Shown: one piece after another, positions 55,022-64,000 of the stretch
Layout: each line of letters opens with the position of its first letter
How positions within the stretch are numbered: position 1 is the first letter of the stretch
Assembly (NCBI RefSeq): GCF_003010935.1
Contig: NZ_PGGN01000001.1
Location: 868,001-932,000 of the forward strand
Direction: 5' to 3'
DNA: 64,000 nt
Source of the DNA: Phyllobacterium endophyticum
GTDB taxonomy: Bacteria; Pseudomonadota; Alphaproteobacteria; Rhizobiales; Rhizobiaceae
The notes under the pieces: generated by a model
Told to the model about the DNA's origin: nothing
Databases searched by the model: none
Seen by the model: only the letters and a program-made list of their open reading frames with translations
Made by a program: the position numbers and the translations under genes

Positions 55022-55648
55022 CTAGCAGTCGGAACAGGCGACGGACTTACCCTGCCTGACGCGTCCATAGGATGTCTTCGGCATGGTCAGTCCCACCGCT
55101 GAAACGCCTGCCGCAGTCGTTACCGTGTCGTTGATGACGAAAGCCATCAGCGGCACATAGGCAATCTTCATTTCGACGCGGATGACGGACGTATCCGGAA
55201 TCAGCACATTTGCATCGAGAGCCACGGCACTGCCGGCCGCGTAGGGTGTCGTATAGGTCAGATTTACTTTGCGCCTCGACCACGCCACCGTCGCCACATT
55301 GGTCGCGGAGACATTGATGGCCGTGATCGTGATCTGGGGGGTGTCGCGTCGATAGGGATAAAGCGCAGCTTCCCCGATATCCATGATGTTGGTGATTTCG
55401 GCCTTGGTGATTGTCGGCTGGCGCGTGACGAGATCCGCCACCATGGTCGTGGCGCGGCCGAGATTCTTGTTCAGGTCGATACCCGCCGTTGTCTCGACGC
55501 TGCCCATATAAAGGACGATCATGACCGGTGCGATGAGCGCGAATTCGATCGCCGCGACGCCGCGTTTGTCCTTAAGCAACGCACGCGCATTCTTCAACAG
55601 GTTCATCATAGCCATTGCTTGTTTCTTATTGGCGTTCATGCGGCACAT
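55022..55648 (-). CDS. TadE/TadG-like pilus pseudopilin (first)
   Basis: A 208-residue protein with one N-terminal hydrophobic helix inside the TadE signature (KRGVAAIEFALIAPVMIVLYMG, about 29-49), then a periplasmic domain ending in two cysteines (VACSDC). TadE-like proteins are minor pilins of the Flp pilus. Starts at 55648 or 55639 are possible; GGGAAAG precedes the first. It lies 30 bp after the next gene on the same strand. Confidence 0.83.
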   Translation of the reverse strand: MCRMNANKKQAMAMMNLLKNARALLKDKRGVAAIEFALIAPVMIVLYMGSVETTAGIDLNKNLGRATTMVADLVTRQPTITKAEITNIMDIGEAALYPYRRDTPQITITAINVSATNVATVAWSRRKVNLTYTTPYAAGSAVALDANVLIPDTSVIRVEMKIAYVPLMAFVINDTVTTAAGVSAVGLTMPKTSYGRVRQGKSVACSDC

Positions 55649-55677
55649 ACTTTCCCAGGCAGAAGGCTCACGTCGCT

Positions 55678-56271
55678 TTAGAGATACGGCTCGTTTTTCC
55701 AGGTTGCGGTCGACAGGAGCAATGTCTTGCCGGTACCATCGATGCTCTCGAGACGAGGCTGCATGAGGTTGGTGAATATCGGCCAGCGATAGAAGACCCG
55801 CAGCTGATTGATGGTGTTGGCTCCGCCAGGGGTGCTATTGAATCCTGTCGCGTCAACGTCCCCGTTGGGCAGCAAAGGCAGGGTCTTTGGAACAGCCGCG
55901 AAGGTTGCGTAGGTGCGCAGATCGACGAACAGGTCGGGACAGTTTGGTGCCGGCATCAGGAGCCTGCTGCAAACCATCTGCTTCAACTGCGTCAAGGTGA
56001 GTGCCTTGATTTCTCCGGTGCGCACCTGGCGCGCGATATCGTCCGTTGTGTTCGCCATCACCTGCTGGGCGGTAAAGCTCAGGCTCACTTCGATGATGGC
56101 AAAGATCAGCAGAAAGAACGGCAGGGCAATGAGCGCGAACTCGATGGCAACCGTGCCACGCCTGTTGAGCAGGAACCGGGCGGCAAGCGGCTGTTGAGCG
56201 CCTTCCGGCACGCCACCAACGCTTTTGGCCGACTGGCAATCATCGATAAACTTATGGACTTTTCCGAACAT
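55678..56271 (-). CDS. TadE/TadG-like pilus pseudopilin (second)
   Basis: A 197-residue protein with the TadE signature RRGTVAIEFALIALPFFLLIFA (about 38-59) after a cytoplasmic tail, and a periplasmic domain with two cysteines in MVCSRLLMPAPNC. A minor pilin or assembly factor. MFGKVHKFIDD at 56271 follows GGGGAAACA. It is probably co-transcribed with the TadE-like gene after it. Confidence 0.85.
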   Translation of the reverse strand: MFGKVHKFIDDCQSAKSVGGVPEGAQQPLAARFLLNRRGTVAIEFALIALPFFLLIFAIIEVSLSFTAQQVMANTTDDIARQVRTGEIKALTLTQLKQMVCSRLLMPAPNCPDLFVDLRTYATFAAVPKTLPLLPNGDVDATGFNSTPGGANTINQLRVFYRWPIFTNLMQPRLESIDGTGKTLLLSTATWKNEPYL

Positions 56272-56392
56272 TGTTTCCCCGCGCAATCAGCACCGGGGAA
56301 GTCTTACAGGCGAGACGTTAGAATCTCGTTTGATGGCAGGCGCAAATTGCAGGAGATAGATTTACTGTTTCTAAACCTATATGGCGCCCGGC

Positions 56393-56833
56393 CTAGCCGC
56401 CACCTCCGCCGATCTGAGTATCCGATGCCTTTTCCGCTTCCGTCTTCTGCGCAGTTTCGCAGTAGGGCGTGCATGATAGCGTCTGCACAAAGGCGCGGCG
56501 GTAGACGCGGGTCGTATTGGCAACGCTGCGGCTGACCATGACCTGATCGTCAACGATAGCGGCGCCGTCGGCATCGATGATGACGATGTTCGTGATGCCG
56601 AAGCCCTTGCCGGTCAAAACGACGGTCCGTGCGTCCTTGACGACAGCATCGGCAATTTCCGGGTCCCCGACGACCACCGTATCGGCAGGGCGCGCGAGCT
56701 TGAGGATTCTTGCCTGGTTCATCACGATGTGGATGCCTGTATCGGCGGCAGCCATATCCGGCACAGCGGCGGCCAGAGCCATTACGGCTGCGAGCCCACA
56801 AGAACGAATACTTAGGCTTTTGATGGGAACCAT
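56393..56833 (-). CDS. CpaC N-terminal-domain-like pilus protein
   Basis: A 146-residue secreted protein. A signal peptide ends near AAAD (about 30), followed by a domain like the N-terminal region of the secretin CpaC (IHIVMNQARILKLARPADTVVVGDPEIADAVV). The secretin channel part is missing, so it is a stand-alone N-domain protein. It reads away from flp and may be translated with the two TadE-like genes after it. Its own C-terminus is Gly-rich with two cysteines. Confidence 0.78.
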   Translation of the reverse strand: MVPIKSLSIRSCGLAAVMALAAAVPDMAAADTGIHIVMNQARILKLARPADTVVVGDPEIADAVVKDARTVVLTGKGFGITNIVIIDADGAAIVDDQVMVSRSVANTTRVYRRAFVQTLSCTPYCETAQKTEAEKASDTQIGGGGG

Positions 56834-57109
56834 GGCGATCGCCTTCTAAAAAATGTCAAATCAACCATGGCGGCGATTGGTGAAGGAAGGCTTAAACCGG
56901 GAGGAATAGTATTAAGTATAATATCCCGTTCCAGCCGGTTGAACGCAGATCAGCCGATTCCTAGAATTTGAAACAAATCGGATTGCCAGCTTTTACCTCT
57001 TGGAGACGCGGTCAGGCGTTACATGGTGTTTACTGTTCCCTAACGGTATTTCTTAAGCCGAATGCAATGGGGGCACTCTAGTTTTCGAGGCGACGCGGAC
57101 GCCAGAGGC

Positions 57110-57325
57110 ATGAACGAGATCGATATGAGACTTCCGGTAAATATCATCCTGAAGGCGTTTGCCGGCTGGCTGCGGAACAGATCAGGGACGACTGCCATCG
57201 AATACACGCTGATCGCCTCGATCATCAGTCTTGGCATAATGGTCGGGGCAGGCATGCTCGGCACTTCCGTCGGGGAATTGTACACGGGCCTCGCTCAAGA
57301 TCTAACTAAGGCCTCGAACCAATGA
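57110..57325 (+). CDS. flp: Flp/Fap-type pilin
   Basis: A 71-residue type IVb pilin precursor. A short leader ends at Gly in NRSG, then TTAIEYTLIASIISLGIMVG with the essential Glu at +5; the helix is followed by a short variable tail. Cleaved by CpaA. The ATG at 57110 is used; one at 57125 also works. First gene of the flp-cpaA-F unit. Confidence 0.88.
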   Translation: MNEIDMRLPVNIILKAFAGWLRNRSGTTAIEYTLIASIISLGIMVGAGMLGTSVGELYTGLAQDLTKASNQ

Positions 57326-57361
57326 CCAGGCACATGTCGACCAGTGCGGTGGAACGGAACC

Positions 57362-57886
57362 ATGACTGAAGCAGCCATTCTCGTCATCTTCCCCTTTGCC
57401 ATGGTCTTTGCCGCCACGTCAGACCTTCTGTCGATGACGATCCAAAACAGGGTTTCGCTTGTTCTTGTACTATCTTTTGCGGTGCTCGCGCCTCTGACCG
57501 GCATGCCATGGGATGTTTACGGCATGCACTTTGTCGCCGGCGCGGCGGTTCTGGCTGCTACATTCGCTCTGTTCGCTGCGGGAACGATGGGAGGCGGAGA
57601 CGCGAAGCTGATGACTGCCACCGCGATCTGGCTGGGTTGGAACCTCGAATTGGTGCAGTATCTATTAAGCCTTTCGGTCTTCGGCGGGATGCTGACATTG
57701 GCGATCTTGCGGTATCGCAGCTCGTTCCTGGCCCAGGCTTACACTCAAAAGTTCGAATTTCTTCGGCGCCTTGCAAAAAAGGACGAAGGCGTTCCCTATG
57801 GTATAGCGCTAGGTTTGGCGGGCTTGCTGGTTTTCCCGTCATCGCCGTTGGGCTTGTGGGTTGTGGAGCGCCTTGCGCAGAATTGA
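57362..57886 (+). CDS. cpaA: CpaA/TadV prepilin peptidase
   Basis: A 174-residue inner-membrane aspartic peptidase of the type IV prepilin family, with about five to six helices. The two catalytic aspartates are D21 (ATSDLLSM) and D80 (MGGGDAKL). It processes the Flp pilin encoded just upstream. GGAACGGAACC precedes the ATG at 57362; a start at 57344 is weaker. It lacks the N-methyltransferase domain of PilD, as usual for CpaA. Confidence 0.88.
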   Translation: MTEAAILVIFPFAMVFAATSDLLSMTIQNRVSLVLVLSFAVLAPLTGMPWDVYGMHFVAGAAVLAATFALFAAGTMGGGDAKLMTATAIWLGWNLELVQYLLSLSVFGGMLTLAILRYRSSFLAQAYTQKFEFLRRLAKKDEGVPYGIALGLAGLLVFPSSPLGLWVVERLAQN

Positions 57887-58033
57887 TCATTCGCAGTGCA
57901 TTTGCCTGCTGAAACGGTAAATATTAAGCGCCGTTAATCATACTTTTAAGCAAAGCGTTAACCTTAATTACACGATTGCCAAGTCAATGTGCGCCTTAAG
58001 TATCAAAGACGAAAGTCTAATGGGGCGCAATCA
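57887..58033. promoter_or_regulatory. TTAA-rich cpaA-cpaB intergenic region
   Basis: Six TTAA sequences occur between 57924 and 57999; spacers between successive copies are 6, 8, 8 and 2 nt, then a more distant one. CtrA sites are TTAA-N7-TTAA, so the spacing does not match exactly. A promoter for cpaB onward is plausible. Confidence 0.3.
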
Positions 58034-58828
58034 ATGCAAAAAGCTCGTCTGATCATATTGGTTGTAGCGGTCGCCGCTGCAGGTGCGGCTGGCTATATAG
58101 CCACGCAAATGAAGCCCAATGTCACGGTCGTTGCCGAGGCGGTTCCCCAGATCGAGTTGCAGGATGTTCTCGTTGCCACCGAGAACCTCGGCGTTGGCGC
58201 CGAAATGCAAGGCCAGATGCGTTGGCAGCAATGGCCTGCCGCCGCTATCGCCGATGGCTACATCAAGCGCTCCGACCGCCCCAATGCGGAGGAGGAGTTG
58301 AAGGGATCGACAGTCCGCTTGCAGATTTTTCCGGGCGAACCGATCCGCGAAGCCAAGTTGATCGGCAAGGGCCAGAGCTTCATGTCGGCGCAATTGCCCG
58401 CTGGGATGCGTGCTGTCGCTACGCAAATAGCCGCCGAAACCAGCGCAGGCGGATTTATCCTGCCTGACGACTACGTCGACGTGATCATGATCAGACAGAT
58501 GGAAGGCGAGCAAAAGCAATACGCCACCGAAACCATCCTGAGCAACATTCGCGTGCTGGCGATCGACCAGACGATCCAGGAAGACGAGAAGGGCGAAAAG
58601 ACCAAGGTCGGTTCCACGGCTACGCTCGAGCTCACGCCGGAGCAGGCCGAGATCCTGACTGTCGCGCAGCAAATGGCCGCGCGCCTGTCATTGGTTCTCC
58701 GCTCCGTTCAGGACGCGCAGGAACAGACAGGCCCCGGTGCCGAATACCTCGTGAACTCCCCCGGACGCGCAGGCAATGTGAAGCTGATCAAGTCGGGCAC
58801 GGTAACCGAAATCCTTGGGCGGAAATAG
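58034..58828 (+). CDS. cpaB: CpaB/RcpC pilus assembly protein
   Basis: A 264-residue inner-membrane/periplasmic protein: one N-terminal helix (about 5-23), then a SAF-like beta-clip domain (about 45-120, LVATENLGVGAEM and LQIFPGEPIREAKLI) and an RcpC-type C-terminal domain. It links the secretin and inner-membrane parts of the Flp apparatus. GGGGCG precedes the ATG at 58034; the frame extends to 57989. Confidence 0.9.
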   Translation: MQKARLIILVVAVAAAGAAGYIATQMKPNVTVVAEAVPQIELQDVLVATENLGVGAEMQGQMRWQQWPAAAIADGYIKRSDRPNAEEELKGSTVRLQIFPGEPIREAKLIGKGQSFMSAQLPAGMRAVATQIAAETSAGGFILPDDYVDVIMIRQMEGEQKQYATETILSNIRVLAIDQTIQEDEKGEKTKVGSTATLELTPEQAEILTVAQQMAARLSLVLRSVQDAQEQTGPGAEYLVNSPGRAGNVKLIKSGTVTEILGRK

Positions 58829-58831
58829 CAA

Positions 58832-60436
58832 ATGGGAAACGAGACGAAGACCATGTTCCAATACCGTTTCCTTCGGTCACTCACCGCCGTGGCGATCGTC
58901 GCCGGCTGCGCTGTGGCGCTTCCTCCGACGCAAGGAACGGCGCTTGCCGAGAGCAACGTCGTGCGGCTCAACCAGGGCCAGGGCGTCAACAAGCGCATCA
59001 ATCTCGGCCTCAACAAATCGCTCGTGGTCGATCTTCCGGCCGATGCCTATGACATTCTCGTGGCGAATCCGGCAGTTGCCGATGCGGTGACCCGGACGGC
59101 GCGCCGTATCTATCTCTTCGGCAAGCAGGTCGGACAGACAAATATTTTCGTTTTCGGTCCCAATGGAGAGCAACTGGCAAGCTTCGACCTCGTGATCGAA
59201 CGCGACGTTGCCGGACTTGAAGATGCGTTGAAAAAATACATTCCGGACTCGAATATCAAAGTCGAGTTGATGAACGACAACGTCATCCTGACAGGTTCGG
59301 TCCAGACACCGCTCGATGCGAAGCGGGCGACCGATCTCGCCACGTTGCTTGTTTCAGGCGGCGAGGCGACGACGGGGCAGTATCAGCAGAGTTCTGTCAG
59401 TGGCGGTGGTGGTGGTACCAGCGTCGTCATCGGCGACAATGACGAAGCGCGGCAGAAGAGCAAGATCGTCAATCTGATTCAAATCGCCGGTGATGATCAG
59501 GTCACGCTGAAGGTGACTGTCGCCGAAGTCAGCCGAACCGTGATGAAGCAGCTTGGCGTCAATCTCATCGGTTCCACCAAGTCCGACGGTATCTTTTTCA
59601 GCTCGGACAATCTTGCCTCGCTAGCAGGCAAAGCGCTGTCCAACACAGGAATATCCGCTCCCATTTCGATCGGCAGTACGACCATCGACGCTTATCTCAA
59701 TGCCATGGAGAGCGCCGGGGTTATGAAGACACTGGCCGAGCCATCCTTGACGGCAGTGTCCGGTCAGCAGGCTACATTCAAGGTAGGTGGCGAATACAAC
59801 CTCATTACCGGGCAAAGCGTAACAGAGAATTCCAGAACTGGTGTTGAACGCTCCGCCTATGAGATTTCGAAGATCGAGTACGGAATTGGGCTCGAATTCG
59901 TTCCCGTTGTCTTGTCACCGGGACGGATCAGTTTGAAGGTCCGCACATCGGTTTCTGAACCCACGATGGAGAGTTCCGTGAGTTTGGCTGCGGGCGGAAA
60001 CCCTCATGCTGATGGGTTCTTTAACAAAAACAGGGCACCCGCGCCCTCGACGAATCTCATATCCATTCGCAAGCGACTTGCAGACACGACTGTGGAACTT
60101 CCTTCAGGAGGGTCCATGATGATCGCCGGACTCATGCGGGATGAAAACCGATCCGCGATATCTGGCCTTCCAGGAATGTCCAAGATTCCAATTCTTGGCA
60201 CACTTTTCCGTAGTCGCGAGTTCGTCCGCAATGAGAGCGAGTTGGTAATTATCATCACTCCTTACCTCGTCCGTCCGGTCGCTCGCTCTGCGCTTGCCCG
60301 ACCCGACGACAATCTCAATCCTGCGAGTGACGCCGCCGGTATTTTCCTTGGCAAGGTCAATCGCGTCTACGGCACGAACGAGGCCAGCCTGCCGGCGGGC
60401 CAGTACGAAGGCACTGTTGGATATATCTACAAATGA
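58832..60436 (+). CDS. cpaC: CpaC/RcpA outer-membrane secretin
   Basis: A 534-residue secretin forming the Flp outer-membrane channel. A signal peptide ends near LAES (about 40); the N-terminal pilus domain (about 45-115), a BON-like segment and the secretin domain follow, the latter with VPVVLSPGRISLKVRTSVSE and SGLPGMSKIPILGTLFRSRE. The start at 58832 has CGGAAA upstream; an ATG at 58853 is possible. The next gene overlaps its stop or starts just after it. Confidence 0.92.
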   Translation: MGNETKTMFQYRFLRSLTAVAIVAGCAVALPPTQGTALAESNVVRLNQGQGVNKRINLGLNKSLVVDLPADAYDILVANPAVADAVTRTARRIYLFGKQVGQTNIFVFGPNGEQLASFDLVIERDVAGLEDALKKYIPDSNIKVELMNDNVILTGSVQTPLDAKRATDLATLLVSGGEATTGQYQQSSVSGGGGGTSVVIGDNDEARQKSKIVNLIQIAGDDQVTLKVTVAEVSRTVMKQLGVNLIGSTKSDGIFFSSDNLASLAGKALSNTGISAPISIGSTTIDAYLNAMESAGVMKTLAEPSLTAVSGQQATFKVGGEYNLITGQSVTENSRTGVERSAYEISKIEYGIGLEFVPVVLSPGRISLKVRTSVSEPTMESSVSLAAGGNPHADGFFNKNRAPAPSTNLISIRKRLADTTVELPSGGSMMIAGLMRDENRSAISGLPGMSKIPILGTLFRSREFVRNESELVIIITPYLVRPVARSALARPDDNLNPASDAAGIFLGKVNRVYGTNEASLPAGQYEGTVGYIYK

Positions 60437-60450
60437 ACGGGAAACGGATC

Positions 60451-61131
60451 ATGTCGAACGCAAGCACAACAATCCGCATGAAGCCGATCCTGGTCCTGCT
60501 GGCGGTGACGCTCCTTGCAGGCTGCGCCCAGAAACGCGATGTAACCGCGGGTATTCCCGACGATTACCGCACCAATCATCCGATCATCATCTCGGAGAAG
60601 GAGCAGGTCGCGGACATCCCCGTCGGCCACGCGGATACAAGGCTGTCGATAACGCAGCGCAGCATCGTCGAGCACGCGGCGGCCAACTACCGCTCGAACG
60701 GTTCCGGCGTCATCCATATCCTTGTTCCAGAAGGCTCCGCCAATGGACGCGCTGCCGCAAGACTGCGCGGTGATATCGCAGCGACCCTGCGCAAAAACGG
60801 GGTGAAGCCTTTCAACATCTCCAGCGAACGTTATCAGGCGGGGCCTGAGGAATCCGCACCCATACGCCTTTCCTATTCGGCAATGACAGCCTCCACCAAT
60901 AAATGCGGCCAATGGCCCAAGGATCTACTCGAAACCGCTGCAAACAGGCACTACGCCAATTTCGGCTGCGCCAGTCAGAACAATTTCGCTGCACAGCTCG
61001 CCAATCCGGCCGACCTGCTGGGACCGCGCGCCACATCCCCGATCGATGCGGAACGGCGGATCGTGGTGATCGACGATTACAGAAACGCCCCGACGCCCGT
61101 CATGAGCACCGGACGCGAAGTCGAATACTAG
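60451..61131 (+). CDS. cpaD: CpaD pilus lipoprotein
   Basis: A 226-residue outer-membrane lipoprotein with a lipobox LLAGC ending at C25; the mature part has the CpaD signature (TERRIVVIDDYRNAP-like, here DAERRIVVIDDYRNAPTPV near the C-terminus) and two further cysteines. It pilots or stabilises the secretin. The frame starts at 60433, overlapping the cpaC stop (ATGA); I choose 60451 because GGGAAACGG precedes it and the signal peptide is better formed. Confidence 0.86.
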   Translation: MSNASTTIRMKPILVLLAVTLLAGCAQKRDVTAGIPDDYRTNHPIIISEKEQVADIPVGHADTRLSITQRSIVEHAAANYRSNGSGVIHILVPEGSANGRAAARLRGDIAATLRKNGVKPFNISSERYQAGPEESAPIRLSYSAMTASTNKCGQWPKDLLETAANRHYANFGCASQNNFAAQLANPADLLGPRATSPIDAERRIVVIDDYRNAPTPVMSTGREVEY

Positions 61132-61174
61132 GCCCGGAGCGAACGAGCGACATTTCGAGAAGCGGAACGATAAA

Positions 61175-62464
61175 ATGAGTCAAGTGGCCTTCGACAAAGA
61201 TACCAAGGCGGGAGATGGCGGCGAACCCTCTCCTCCGATGAACCTGCACGCACACCGGCCGATACCCCGGATTTCCATCCAGGCGTTTTGCGAAAGCGAC
61301 AATGTCGCACGACAGATCGCCCGCGCAAGCGATGACAGGCGGATGGCGAAGACCCATGTCCAGGTGCACATGGGCGGCGTCGATACCGCTGTCGAGCTTT
61401 TTCAGACTGTGCCGACGCCCAATCTTATCCTGCTCGAGACGTCGGCGGCTCCGCGCGACATGCTGCAGAGCCTGGCGGCCTTGTCAGAGGTCTGCGACCC
61501 TTCAACCAAGGTCGTCATCATTGGACATTTCAATGATGTATGGCTCTATCGCGAACTGATCCGAAACGGCATCTCAGAATATATGGTCGCTCCGATCGAT
61601 CTATCGGAGATCATCGGGGTCATCGGCGGACTTTTCGTCGATCCGGAAGCAAAGCCGCTCGGCCATTCGATCGCTTTCATCGGCGCCAAGGGCGGCGTTG
61701 GTGCCTCCACCATGGCCCACAATATCGCCTGGGCAATTTCGTCGCTTTTCAAGAACGAAGTCGTGATTGCCGACATGGACCTGCCCTATGGTACCGCCAA
61801 CATCAACTTCGATCAGGACCCGGCCCAGGGGATTGCCGAGGCCGTGTTTTCACCGGAGCGCATCGACGATGTCTATCTCGACCGGCTGCTCGCACAATGC
61901 GCCGAACATCTCTCATTGCTCGCTGCACCATCCACACTGGAACGTGTCTTCGATTTCCGCGACGATTCGTTTGCGCACCTCATCGACGTGGCGCAGCGTT
62001 CGGTACCCCACGTCGTCCTGGACGTGCCGCATACCTGGAATGGCTGGACACGCACGACCCTTGCCAGGGCCGACGAGGTTGTCATCGTTGCATCACCGGA
62101 ACTGGCAAACTTGCGCAACACCAAGAACCTGCTCGATACGCTCAAGCAGCTCCGGCCCAATGATGCTCCGCCAAGGTTGATCCTCAACCAGGTCAATGTC
62201 CCCAAGCGTCCGGAAATCGCACCTCTCGATTTTTGCAGTCCGCTCGGGCTTCTCCCCGTCGCGACGATCCCCTTCGATCCTGCGCTGTTCGGCAACGCGG
62301 CGAACAATGGCCGGATGCTGGCGGAAACGGACGGGGCGAACCCCATCGTTCAGAGCATTAACGAGATCGCGCATATCCTGACGGGACGCATGACGCTGAA
62401 GCCCAAGCGCAAGCCGGGGCTTTCTTCCGTCCTTTCCCGGTTGAAGCGCAAGAAACAGTCGTGA
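61175..62464 (+). CDS. cpaE: CpaE/TadZ pilus-localising ATPase
   Basis: A 429-residue cytoplasmic protein of the MinD/ParA superfamily: an N-terminal receiver-like domain without phosphorylation motif (about 40-160), then the ATPase with deviant Walker A GAKGGVGAST (about 170-179) and ADMDLPYGTANI. It positions the Flp machine at a cell pole. It follows cpaD by 43 bp. C-terminus is basic. Confidence 0.9.
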   Translation: MSQVAFDKDTKAGDGGEPSPPMNLHAHRPIPRISIQAFCESDNVARQIARASDDRRMAKTHVQVHMGGVDTAVELFQTVPTPNLILLETSAAPRDMLQSLAALSEVCDPSTKVVIIGHFNDVWLYRELIRNGISEYMVAPIDLSEIIGVIGGLFVDPEAKPLGHSIAFIGAKGGVGASTMAHNIAWAISSLFKNEVVIADMDLPYGTANINFDQDPAQGIAEAVFSPERIDDVYLDRLLAQCAEHLSLLAAPSTLERVFDFRDDSFAHLIDVAQRSVPHVVLDVPHTWNGWTRTTLARADEVVIVASPELANLRNTKNLLDTLKQLRPNDAPPRLILNQVNVPKRPEIAPLDFCSPLGLLPVATIPFDPALFGNAANNGRMLAETDGANPIVQSINEIAHILTGRMTLKPKRKPGLSSVLSRLKRKKQS

Positions 62465-62480
62465 ACGAGTAAGAGACATC

Positions 62481-63962
62481 ATGTTTGGCAAACGCGGCAA
62501 TTCCCAGTTCGGCGGTGGTGGTGCAAACCAGACGCAGGAGTTTCGCTCGCCGGTACTCGAGACCGCAATGCCCGTCGCGGCCGGGCTGAGCGCCCCTGCA
62601 GGACTACCGCGCGATATATTGGAGCCGAAGCGTTCACCGGTCGAAACCGTCAAGCCAGTGGTGCCGCTCCGGGAAAAGAACGAAGCCTATTACGATACAA
62701 AGTCGCAGGTTTTCGCCGCATTGATCGATACGATCGATCTTGCGCAACTATCGAAGCTGGACCCCGAGGTCGCCCGCGAGGAAATTCGCGACATCGTCAA
62801 CGATATCATCGCGATCAAGAACTTCGCCATGTCGATATCAGAGCAGGAAGAACTCCTCGACGATATCTGCAATGATGTTCTCGGCTATGGCCCGCTCGAG
62901 CCGTTACTGGCTCGCGATGACATTGCCGACATCATGGTCAACGGCGCGCGAAAGACATATATCGAAGTGCTCGGGAAGGTGCAGGAATCCGGCGTCCGCT
63001 TCCGCGACAATCAACAATTGCTCAACATCTGCCAACGCATCGTGAGTCAGGTCGGACGGCGTGTCGATGAGTCCAGCCCGATCTGCGACGCTCGTCTGCC
63101 AGACGGATCGCGCGTCAACGTCATCGCGCCGCCGCTGGCCATCGACGGGCCGGTCCTGACCATTCGAAAGTTCAAGAAGGACAAGCTGACACTCGACCAG
63201 CTTGTTCGCTTTGGTGCCATATCTCCTGCAGGCGCCGAATTGTTACAGATCATTGGCCGCGTACGCTGCAATATCGTGATCTCGGGGGGCACAGGCTCGG
63301 GCAAGACGACGCTTCTCAACTGCCTGACCAATTATATTGACAAGGACGAGCGTATCATCACCTGCGAGGACTCTGCCGAGTTGCAGCTCCAGCAGCCGCA
63401 TGTCGTCCGTCTTGAAACAAGGCCGGCGAACCTTGAAGGCGAGGGCGAGATCACCATGCGCGATCTCGTCAAGAACTGCCTGCGCATGCGCCCCGAGCGG
63501 ATCATCGTCGGCGAAGTCCGCGGGCCTGAAGTATTCGATCTGCTTTCAGCGATGAACACGGGTCATGACGGTTCCATGGGAACGATCCACTCCAACAGCC
63601 CGCGTGAATGCCTCAGCCGCATGGAATCCATGATTGCCATGGGCGGCTTCGCGCTTCCTCAAAAAACGGTCCGCGAGATCATCGTCGGGTCGGTCGACAT
63701 CATCATCCAGGCGGCTCGCCTGCGCGATGGTTCCCGGCGTATCACCCATATCACCGAGGTGGTTGGCATGGAGGGCGAGGTCGTCATCACGCAGGATCTC
63801 GTCGTCTACGAAATCACCGGTGAGGATGCAAACGGCCGCCTGATCGGCAAGCATGTATCCACCGGCATCGCCCGGCCGCATATGTGGGAAAGGGCGCGGT
63901 ACTACAACGAAGATCGCCGCCTCGCCAATGCGCTCGACTCCATGGAAACGGCAAAGCCATGA
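62481..63962 (+). CDS. cpaF: CpaF/TadA pilus motor ATPase
   Basis: A 493-residue type II/IV secretion ATPase that powers Flp pilus assembly. Walker [10 protein letters not shown] (about 269-277), the Asp box [20 protein letters not shown], the Walker B-type [16 protein letters not shown] and the His box [15 protein letters not shown] are all present. It is 16 bp after cpaE and is followed at once by the start of tadB. Confidence 0.94.
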   Translation: MFGKRGNSQFGGGGANQTQEFRSPVLETAMPVAAGLSAPAGLPRDILEPKRSPVETVKPVVPLREKNEAYYDTKSQVFAALIDTIDLAQLSKLDPEVAREEIRDIVNDIIAIKNFAMSISEQEELLDDICNDVLGYGPLEPLLARDDIADIMVNGARKTYIEVLGKVQESGVRFRDNQQLLNICQRIVSQVGRRVDESSPICDARLPDGSRVNVIAPPLAIDGPVLTIRKFKKDKLTLDQLVRFGAISPAGAELLQIIGRVRCNIVISGGTGSGKTTLLNCLTNYIDKDERIITCEDSAELQLQQPHVVRLETRPANLEGEGEITMRDLVKNCLRMRPERIIVGEVRGPEVFDLLSAMNTGHDGSMGTIHSNSPRECLSRMESMIAMGGFALPQKTVREIIVGSVDIIIQAARLRDGSRRITHITEVVGMEGEVVITQDLVVYEITGEDANGRLIGKHVSTGIARPHMWERARYYNEDRRLANALDSMETAKP

Positions 63963-63983
63963 TGGCGCGACCGGGGCTCAATC

Positions 63984-64000
63984 ATGTTCGGGCTTGATCT
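63984..64000 (+). CDS. tadB: TadB-like start (gene continues beyond window)
   Basis: The ATG at 63984 begins MFGLD, and tadB is the standard gene after cpaF in this locus. Only five codons and part of a sixth are visible, so the call rests on gene order. Confidence 0.45.

Overview
The window looks like a chromosomal segment of an alphaproteobacterium of the order Hyphomicrobiales (Rhizobiales), probably a Phyllobacteriaceae/Brucellaceae/Rhizobiaceae-type organism. The reasons are the fabA-irr pair, a rhizobial exo (succinoglycan-type) gene set with exoX and exoP, the order dnaA-rpsT-enoyl-CoA hydratase-mutM, and a cpa/tad Flp-pilus locus. The species call is inference. I saw no rRNA, tRNA, CRISPR array, phage or intact insertion sequence.

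Layout. 1-8.3 kb: end of fabA, the iron regulator irr, a DnaB/RecA-like ATPase, an AT3-SGNH acyltransferase, a small membrane-protein operon, a thioredoxin-reductase-like flavoprotein, a P-loop kinase and an LpxO-like hydroxylase. 8.3-34.4 kb: a large exopolysaccharide (EPS) cluster. It holds exoF, exoX, exoU-like, a PhyH-type dioxygenase, a pyruvyl-transferase-like gene, the minus-strand run exoY-ugd-GT4-GT4-flippase, exoQ, exoK, the plus-strand run exoL-exoA-exoM-exoO-exoP, a PP2A-type phosphatase, a second AT3-SGNH acyltransferase and a TylF-type methyltransferase. 34.5-45.5 kb: metabolic and stress genes, including a 2-hydroxyacid dehydrogenase, a two-subunit aconitase X, moeB, sugE behind a guanidine-II riboswitch, a Tlde1/DUF2778 protein, an SRPBCC-ArsR operon and a solitary groEL. 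45.7-54.9 kb: the replication-initiation block (GST, recF, dnaN, dnaA, rpsT, enoyl-CoA hydratase, mutM, deoB), all on the minus strand. 55-64 kb: the Flp/Tad pilus locus, with two TadE-like genes and a CpaC-N-terminal-like gene on the minus strand and flp-cpaABCDEF-tadB on the plus strand.

How the genes work together. ExoY and ExoF would start the lipid-linked repeat unit with galactose; ExoA, ExoL, ExoM, ExoO and ExoU would extend it. A UDP-glucose dehydrogenase and two GT4 enzymes sit in the exoY operon, so the polymer probably carries glucuronic acid and is not classical succinoglycan. The flippase, ExoQ, ExoP and ExoF form a Wzx/Wzy export route, ExoK trims chains, and acyl-, pyruvyl- and methyl-transfer genes could decorate the product.

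Most notable observations: a recurrent palindrome of the type TGCRNYGCA(N)CA in the intergenic regions of this EPS cluster (a putative EPS operator, possibly PhaR/AniA-type); a PhyH-type dioxygenase inside the EPS cluster; a guanidine-II riboswitch with two perfect ACGG-loop hairpins before sugE; a 36-bp perfect palindrome before the SRPBCC-ArsR operon; and a 146-bp inverted-repeat element at 31354-31499.
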